DNA from: Rhodospirillaceae bacterium
GTDB lineage: Bacteria; Pseudomonadota; Alphaproteobacteria; Rhodospirillales; Rhodospirillaceae
Assembly (NCBI GenBank): GCA_018666155.1
Contig: JABJAH010000003.1
Coordinates: forward strand, 1-64,000
Direction: 5' to 3'
DNA length: 64,000 nt
Shown here piece by piece: positions 59,786 to 64,000 of this stretch. The position numbers were made by a program, and so were the translations under genes. The notes beneath the pieces were generated by a model. It saw nothing but the letters and a program-made list of their open reading frames with translations. It ran no database searches and was not told the DNA's origin. Every line of letters begins with the position of its first letter. The stretch's first letter is position 1.

Positions 59786-60817
59786 ATGCGCATGCCACAG
59801 CTCCATACATTAAGGCTGGCACTACTCTCTGTGTTCGCGACATGGGCGCTGTCTTCGACGGCGACCGAGGCCGAACCCATAACAGGCCGGATCGCGTCAA
59901 GCGCGCCAAAGGGATCGGTTTGGGATCGGCAGTGGGATCGATACAAGGTGGATTTCGCATCGCGCCCTGATCTGTTCGATTTGGATTATCATATTTACGG
60001 CGAGCTTGGTGCATCGGAGCCGCTGCTTGGGGCGCTGAAGCGAGGACGGGTGCAATTCGTCGCCACGTCGCAGTCAGTGATCTCCACACAAATTCCTGAA
60101 GTGGCAGTCCTAAGTCTGCCTTACTTGTTCGAGAGCAAGGAAGAAGCGGATTACGTTTACGATTGTTGTATCCAAGACCTCTATCAGCCGCTGGTCGCCA
60201 ACGAGAACTATGTCCTGCTGATGTTCGCGGAAGCGGGATGGTCTCACTTTTATTCAGATCGCCCCATTCGCGTGCCGTCGGATGTGAAAGGTTTGAGCAT
60301 CCGGGCTGCACAATCACCGGCCGTCGTTGGTTTCTTGCAGGAATTGGAGGCGGATACGGTTTTCCTGACCATGTCCGACGTGGTGCCATCGCTGCAGACT
60401 GGGATGGTCAATGGCGGATTTGGGGCCATTACCTGGCACATGGGCGCGACCCGTGAAGACGCGCCGCATTTCACATTGACTGGGCATGTTTATGAAACCG
60501 GACTGTTTTTGGTGAACAAGCAATGGTGGGACGGTTTCACCGACGAGCATCGGGCACTCATGATCGAGGCCTTTGAGGGCTTTGAACGTCAGCGCGTTGA
60601 AGTGAGGCAAGACCAGGACGCTGAAATCGCCCGTTTGATTGCTGAAGGCGACCCAGTTTACGAGCCGACACCCAAAGAGCGGGCCCTCTGGATCGCAGTG
60701 GGCCAGGCGAGCCATGCGGCGGTGCTTGATGAAATCGGGGGTGAAGCGCAGCCAATTTATGATCGCATCATGGCAGCAAAGATGCACTTCCAAGCAGCGC
60801 GGGTCGTTTCAGACTGA
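59786..60817 (+). CDS. TRAP-type periplasmic substrate-binding protein (DctP family)
   Basis: A 343-residue secreted protein. A signal peptide (LRLALLSVFATWALSSTATE) precedes a two-lobed DctP fold: YHIYGELGASEPLLGALKRG, FVATSQSVISTQIPEVAVLS, and the conserved region VPSDVKGLSIRAAQSP with its carboxylate-binding Arg. Such proteins deliver organic acids to TRAP permeases. I chose ATG 59786 over GTG 59726, which would extend the signal peptide oddly. No DctQ or DctM gene is in the window, so the partner permease lies elsewhere. Confidence 0.85.
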   Translation: MRMPQLHTLRLALLSVFATWALSSTATEAEPITGRIASSAPKGSVWDRQWDRYKVDFASRPDLFDLDYHIYGELGASEPLLGALKRGRVQFVATSQSVISTQIPEVAVLSLPYLFESKEEADYVYDCCIQDLYQPLVANENYVLLMFAEAGWSHFYSDRPIRVPSDVKGLSIRAAQSPAVVGFLQELEADTVFLTMSDVVPSLQTGMVNGGFGAITWHMGATREDAPHFTLTGHVYETGLFLVNKQWWDGFTDEHRALMIEAFEGFERQRVEVRQDQDAEIARLIAEGDPVYEPTPKERALWIAVGQASHAAVLDEIGGEAQPIYDRIMAAKMHFQAARVVSD

Positions 60818-61040
60818 AGCGTGCGACGAGGGCCGAGGCCCGTCTGGTTCCATATAGGGCATATTTTCCTAGCGTAGTTAACCTAGGGTTGCGACCTGGC
60901 AGCCGTGTTAAAACTATCTAATTACCCCGCAAAATAAGGTCTTGCAGTTATATAGTTTTTAATCGAAAATACTTTCCGTTGTTACAATCCATGCAACTAA
61001 AAATACGCATGACGGTTCGCCAACCACGGGGAGCACACAA

Positions 61041-63410
61041 GTGCAAATCGCGTCGACAGAGAAAAGCGAGGTTGACGACGAGGGCGACATAGCAGAGGCC
61101 GACTCAATGGCCGGGCTCGCTCTATCCCCTGGTCAAATGAAGCAGTTCTTTGAGTTGGCTCCCTTTGCCGTCGCGATGTTCGATCGCGAAATGAAATACC
61201 TCGCGCACAGCAAACGCTGGGCTCAAGCCTACGGCTTCGGCGACAAATCGCTTGTCGGCCAAAGCCAGTACGACCTGCTTCCAAATATGTCTGACGAATG
61301 GCGGAACCGGTATGACAAATGTCTCTCCGGGACGGAGTTCGACACCCAAGAAAGTAAATATGTCGGCGCTGATGGAAAGGTGGTGTGGGTTAAGTGGCAG
61401 ATGTCTCCATGGAAACAAGAAAACGGAGATATTGGTGGCGTCATTCTATTCTCCATCTTTGTGAATCAAGCGAAAACCAAAGAACGGGAATTAGAAAAGA
61501 ACCAGAAATTTTTACGCACCGTCCTGGACAATGTCCAAGATGGCATTGTGGTGTGTGATGCCGACGGAAAACTGGTGCTGTACAACACAGAAACCTTACA
61601 CCTCTTCGGCATTCCAGATTCGTCGATCCCGTTTGAGCAGTGGAATGAATATTACAATCTATGTGACCCGAAAGATTTAATTCCGATCGGGCATGAGCAA
61701 TCACCTCTAATACGCATCCTTAATGGAGAGAAGATTCTGGGCGAGGAGTTGGCTGTTGTCTCGAAAAGCGGCACAACAAAGATAGTCGTCGTGCGCGGCC
61801 AACCGATGTTCGATTCCGAAAACAACAAACTTGGCGCCGTGTTGTCGATGAATGACATCACGGATCGTAAGCGCATGGATAGGGCTTTGCGGCGTAGCGA
61901 AGCTCAGTTCCGTGGTGCTTTCCAAACATCGCCCCAAGGAATGGCTCTTATTTCGCCAACGGGGAATTGGCTGACGGCCAATAAGGCTCTTTGCGACGTT
62001 CTTGGGTATGATGAAAAAGAATTACTTGGCCAGGGTATTGAGAAGTTGACCCATCCCGATGATCTCGGTTCAGAGATTGAGGACGGTGGAAAAATGCTGG
62101 CGGGAGAAGAAACCACTATCCAGTTCGAGAAGCGCTATCTCCATAAGAGTGGCTCAACGATCTGGGCGCTGGTTTCTATAACCCTGGTGCGAGACGAAAA
62201 TAACGAACCGATCCAGTTTGTGCTCCAAATGCTGGATTTGACTAAGCGGAAAGAAGTTGAGCAACAGCTGCTGCAATCCCAAAAACTTGAAGCCGTTGGA
62301 CAGCTAACCGTTGGACTAGCCCACGATTTCAATAATCTGTTGGCCGTCAATCTAATCAGTCTTCAATTGCTTGAGCGGTCACACCAAGACGATGAAAAAT
62401 CTCTAAAGCGTATTCGTGCGGCGCTCAATGCAACGGAGCGCGGTGCTGAACTCACGCGTCGATTGCTCGCTTTCTCGCGCAAGCAGAACCTTGAAGAGAG
62501 AGTTATCGACGTCAATGGTCTGATCAACAACACCGAGGACCTGTTGAGCCGAACACTTGGCGGTGAAATAAAGTTTGAAACCCATACCGAGAATAAACTC
62601 TGGCAGGTGAAGACGGACGAGAACCAACTTGAATCAGCTTTGCTGAACCTCGCCATTAATGCCCGTGATGCGATGCCCAATGGCGGTGACCTCACCATCG
62701 AAACACAGAATGTAGAGCTCAACGAGGACTATGCGGGGACACATACCGAGGTCAAGGCCGGTCGCTACGTTCTGATTGCCGTGACTGATACAGGAACAGG
62801 AATTCCCAAAGACGTCATAGAGAAAGTGTTTCAGCCATTCTTTACGACCAAGGACATTGGGCAGGGGACCGGGCTAGGTCTGAGTATGGTCTACGGTTTT
62901 GTAAAGCAGTCAGAAGGGCACATTGAAGTCTACAGTGAGACCGGCATTGGCACGTCCATTAAACTGTACTTACCAGCGACTGACGTCGATGTGTCAGATG
63001 GCTCAATAGCTGCGCTGCAGATTAGCGAAGACGCTATTGGTGGCGACGAAACGATTCTCGTGACGGAGGATGACCCGAACGTTCGAGAGTCAGTGAAATT
63101 ATTATTTGAGAGTCTGGGGTATACGGTCGTTACTGCAGAGGACGCCGCGACCGCGATCCGTGTGTTAGAAACGGATGCTGAGTTTGACCTCCTGTTTAGC
63201 GACATTGTCATGCCGGGCGGGATGAATGGTGTCGACCTCGTCGACAAAGCCAGAGACATTCGGCCTAATCTAAAAGTGCTCCTGACTTCGGGGTTTGCTG
63301 AAGCCGCGATTGCTAAGAGCGCCAAGCCGTTGCTGAGCACGGAGATTATCGGTAAGCCCTATCGCAGAGAGGACCTTGCGATAAAGGTGCGGGGGGTCCT
63401 CGATGGCTAA
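61041..63410 (+). CDS. PAS-domain hybrid sensor histidine kinase with receiver domain
   Basis: A 789-residue soluble kinase, with no membrane segment. Three PAS domains are visible at residues about 30-140, 155-270 and 285-405 (for example FELAPFAVAMFDREMKYLA). The H-box GLAHDFNNLLAVNLI near residue 428 holds the phospho-His, NLAINARDAMPNGG is the N-box, and GTGLGLSMVYGFV is the G-box. A receiver domain follows from about residue 670, with Asp in LLFSDIVMPGG near 721. The start is GTG 61041, with GGGGAG seven bases upstream. It overlaps the REC-EAL gene by eight bases. Confidence 0.93.
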   Translation: MQIASTEKSEVDDEGDIAEADSMAGLALSPGQMKQFFELAPFAVAMFDREMKYLAHSKRWAQAYGFGDKSLVGQSQYDLLPNMSDEWRNRYDKCLSGTEFDTQESKYVGADGKVVWVKWQMSPWKQENGDIGGVILFSIFVNQAKTKERELEKNQKFLRTVLDNVQDGIVVCDADGKLVLYNTETLHLFGIPDSSIPFEQWNEYYNLCDPKDLIPIGHEQSPLIRILNGEKILGEELAVVSKSGTTKIVVVRGQPMFDSENNKLGAVLSMNDITDRKRMDRALRRSEAQFRGAFQTSPQGMALISPTGNWLTANKALCDVLGYDEKELLGQGIEKLTHPDDLGSEIEDGGKMLAGEETTIQFEKRYLHKSGSTIWALVSITLVRDENNEPIQFVLQMLDLTKRKEVEQQLLQSQKLEAVGQLTVGLAHDFNNLLAVNLISLQLLERSHQDDEKSLKRIRAALNATERGAELTRRLLAFSRKQNLEERVIDVNGLINNTEDLLSRTLGGEIKFETHTENKLWQVKTDENQLESALLNLAINARDAMPNGGDLTIETQNVELNEDYAGTHTEVKAGRYVLIAVTDTGTGIPKDVIEKVFQPFFTTKDIGQGTGLGLSMVYGFVKQSEGHIEVYSETGIGTSIKLYLPATDVDVSDGSIAALQISEDAIGGDETILVTEDDPNVRESVKLLFESLGYTVVTAEDAATAIRVLETDAEFDLLFSDIVMPGGMNGVDLVDKARDIRPNLKVLLTSGFAEAAIAKSAKPLLSTEIIGKPYRREDLAIKVRGVLDG

Positions 63411-64000
63411 TTCACGCACAAAAAGCTCGAACCGGCTGCTGGTGATCGATGATGATCCTGGCATTCTCGAGGTCATCGAAGACGTGGCGACGGAGAATGG
63501 CTACGAAGTTCTTTGTACCGACAACGCTGATGAATTTCGCCGGATTCTAAAATCCTTTGACCCGACCCTGATTTTTGTCGATCTGATTATTCCAGGCACC
63601 GACGGGATTGAGTTGTTGCGAGAGTTGGGCGAAACGCGGTCCAAAGCGCCGATCGCGATGATGTCTGGCATGGATAGCAAAGTCCTGGCGACGGCACGGC
63701 GGTTGGGTGCTGATCACGGCCTCAAAATACTACCCGTCATCAGTAAGCCGGTCACCGTGGACGACCTCGAAGATCGTCTACACCAGGGCTGGCATGAGTC
63801 TCTCAATGTCACCAAAGACGCGTTGGCGCTGGCCATAAAGTCGGGCGAAGTGAAGCCCTATTATCAGGCTAAAGTGACACTCGCGGCCGATGGAAGTTTG
63901 CCAATCCATGGGGCGGAGGCCTTGGTGCGCTGGGCTCATCCCGACCGGGGTCTTCTTAGCCCCGTCTCATTTCTCGCGGTGGCTGAAAAGACCGGTCTTA
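63403..64000 (+). CDS. REC-EAL two-component response regulator (3' end outside window)
   Basis: ATG 63403 opens a frame that stays open to the window end (199 codons). Residues 10-125 are a receiver: acidic pocket VIDDDPG, phospho-acceptor Asp60 in LIFVDLIIPG, Ser in AMMSGMD and Lys in VISKPV. From about residue 150 an EAL domain begins (YYQAKV, then the EAL motif in HGAEALVRWAHP), so it probably degrades cyclic di-GMP or binds it. The start lies eight bases inside the hybrid kinase gene, which is therefore the likely partner. The C-terminal catalytic residues lie beyond the window. Confidence 0.88.
   Translation, partial: MANSRTKSSNRLLVIDDDPGILEVIEDVATENGYEVLCTDNADEFRRILKSFDPTLIFVDLIIPGTDGIELLRELGETRSKAPIAMMSGMDSKVLATARRLGADHGLKILPVISKPVTVDDLEDRLHQGWHESLNVTKDALALAIKSGEVKPYYQAKVTLAADGSLPIHGAEALVRWAHPDRGLLSPVSFLAVAEKTGL

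Overview
The window reads as a continuous piece of an alphaproteobacterial chromosome, most like a free-living, probably marine member of the Rhodospirillales. The inference rests on gene order (serA-hisZ-purA; tig-clpP-clpX-lon-hupB; a complete nuoA-N operon followed by birA, coaX, an RNase J gene and methylmalonyl-CoA epimerase), on the alphaproteobacterial form of the proteins, and on a moderately GC-rich composition. No rRNA, prophage, insertion sequence or CRISPR array is visible. There are two tRNA genes: Leu (anticodon UAG) and Val (anticodon UAC).

Layout. 0-3 kb: the end of serA, then hisZ and purA. 3-7.4 kb: a membrane-anchored pseudokinase gene broken by a one-base frameshift, its small membrane-protein neighbour, rluD on the other strand, a single-pass membrane protein and a JAMM peptidase. 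7.4-10.7 kb: a possibly exported PLP aminotransferase, an Asp/Glu/hydantoin racemase-like protein lacking one catalytic Cys, and a Bcr/CflA-type exporter. 10.7-14.4 kb: five genes of no recognised family. 14.4-20 kb (minus strand): a sulfur-metabolism run (cysteine synthase, mercaptopyruvate sulfurtransferase, AhpD-like protein, cystathionine beta-lyase-like enzyme) ending in modB and modC with no modA. 20-24.7 kb: a hydrolase-OsmC fusion, a medium-chain reductase, an unusual ~28-base periodic repeat with a perfect 16-base palindrome, a CopD-like membrane protein, a frameshifted SnoaL-like gene, and an ECF sigma factor with a small membrane partner. 24.7-34.4 kb: dadA, tRNA-Leu, the protein quality-control block (tig, clpP, clpX, lon), hupB, tRNA-Val and an aspartate dehydrogenase. 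34.7-49 kb: the 14-gene respiratory complex I operon. 49-52.6 kb: birA, coaX, RNase J and methylmalonyl-CoA epimerase. 52.6-64 kb: a visibly AT-richer membrane-protein gene, a strong bidirectional terminator, a TonB-dependent receptor, a secreted protein, two overlapping ThDP-enzyme genes divergent from an orphan TRAP-type binding protein, and a PAS hybrid histidine kinase overlapping a REC-EAL gene that leaves the window.

Most of the window is core metabolism and housekeeping. The less explained parts are the pseudokinase/membrane-protein pair, the 10.7-14.4 kb block of unknown genes, the aminotransferase-racemase-exporter cluster, the repeat near 22.5 kb and the ThDP/TRAP locus. I found no system that I can claim with confidence to be new.
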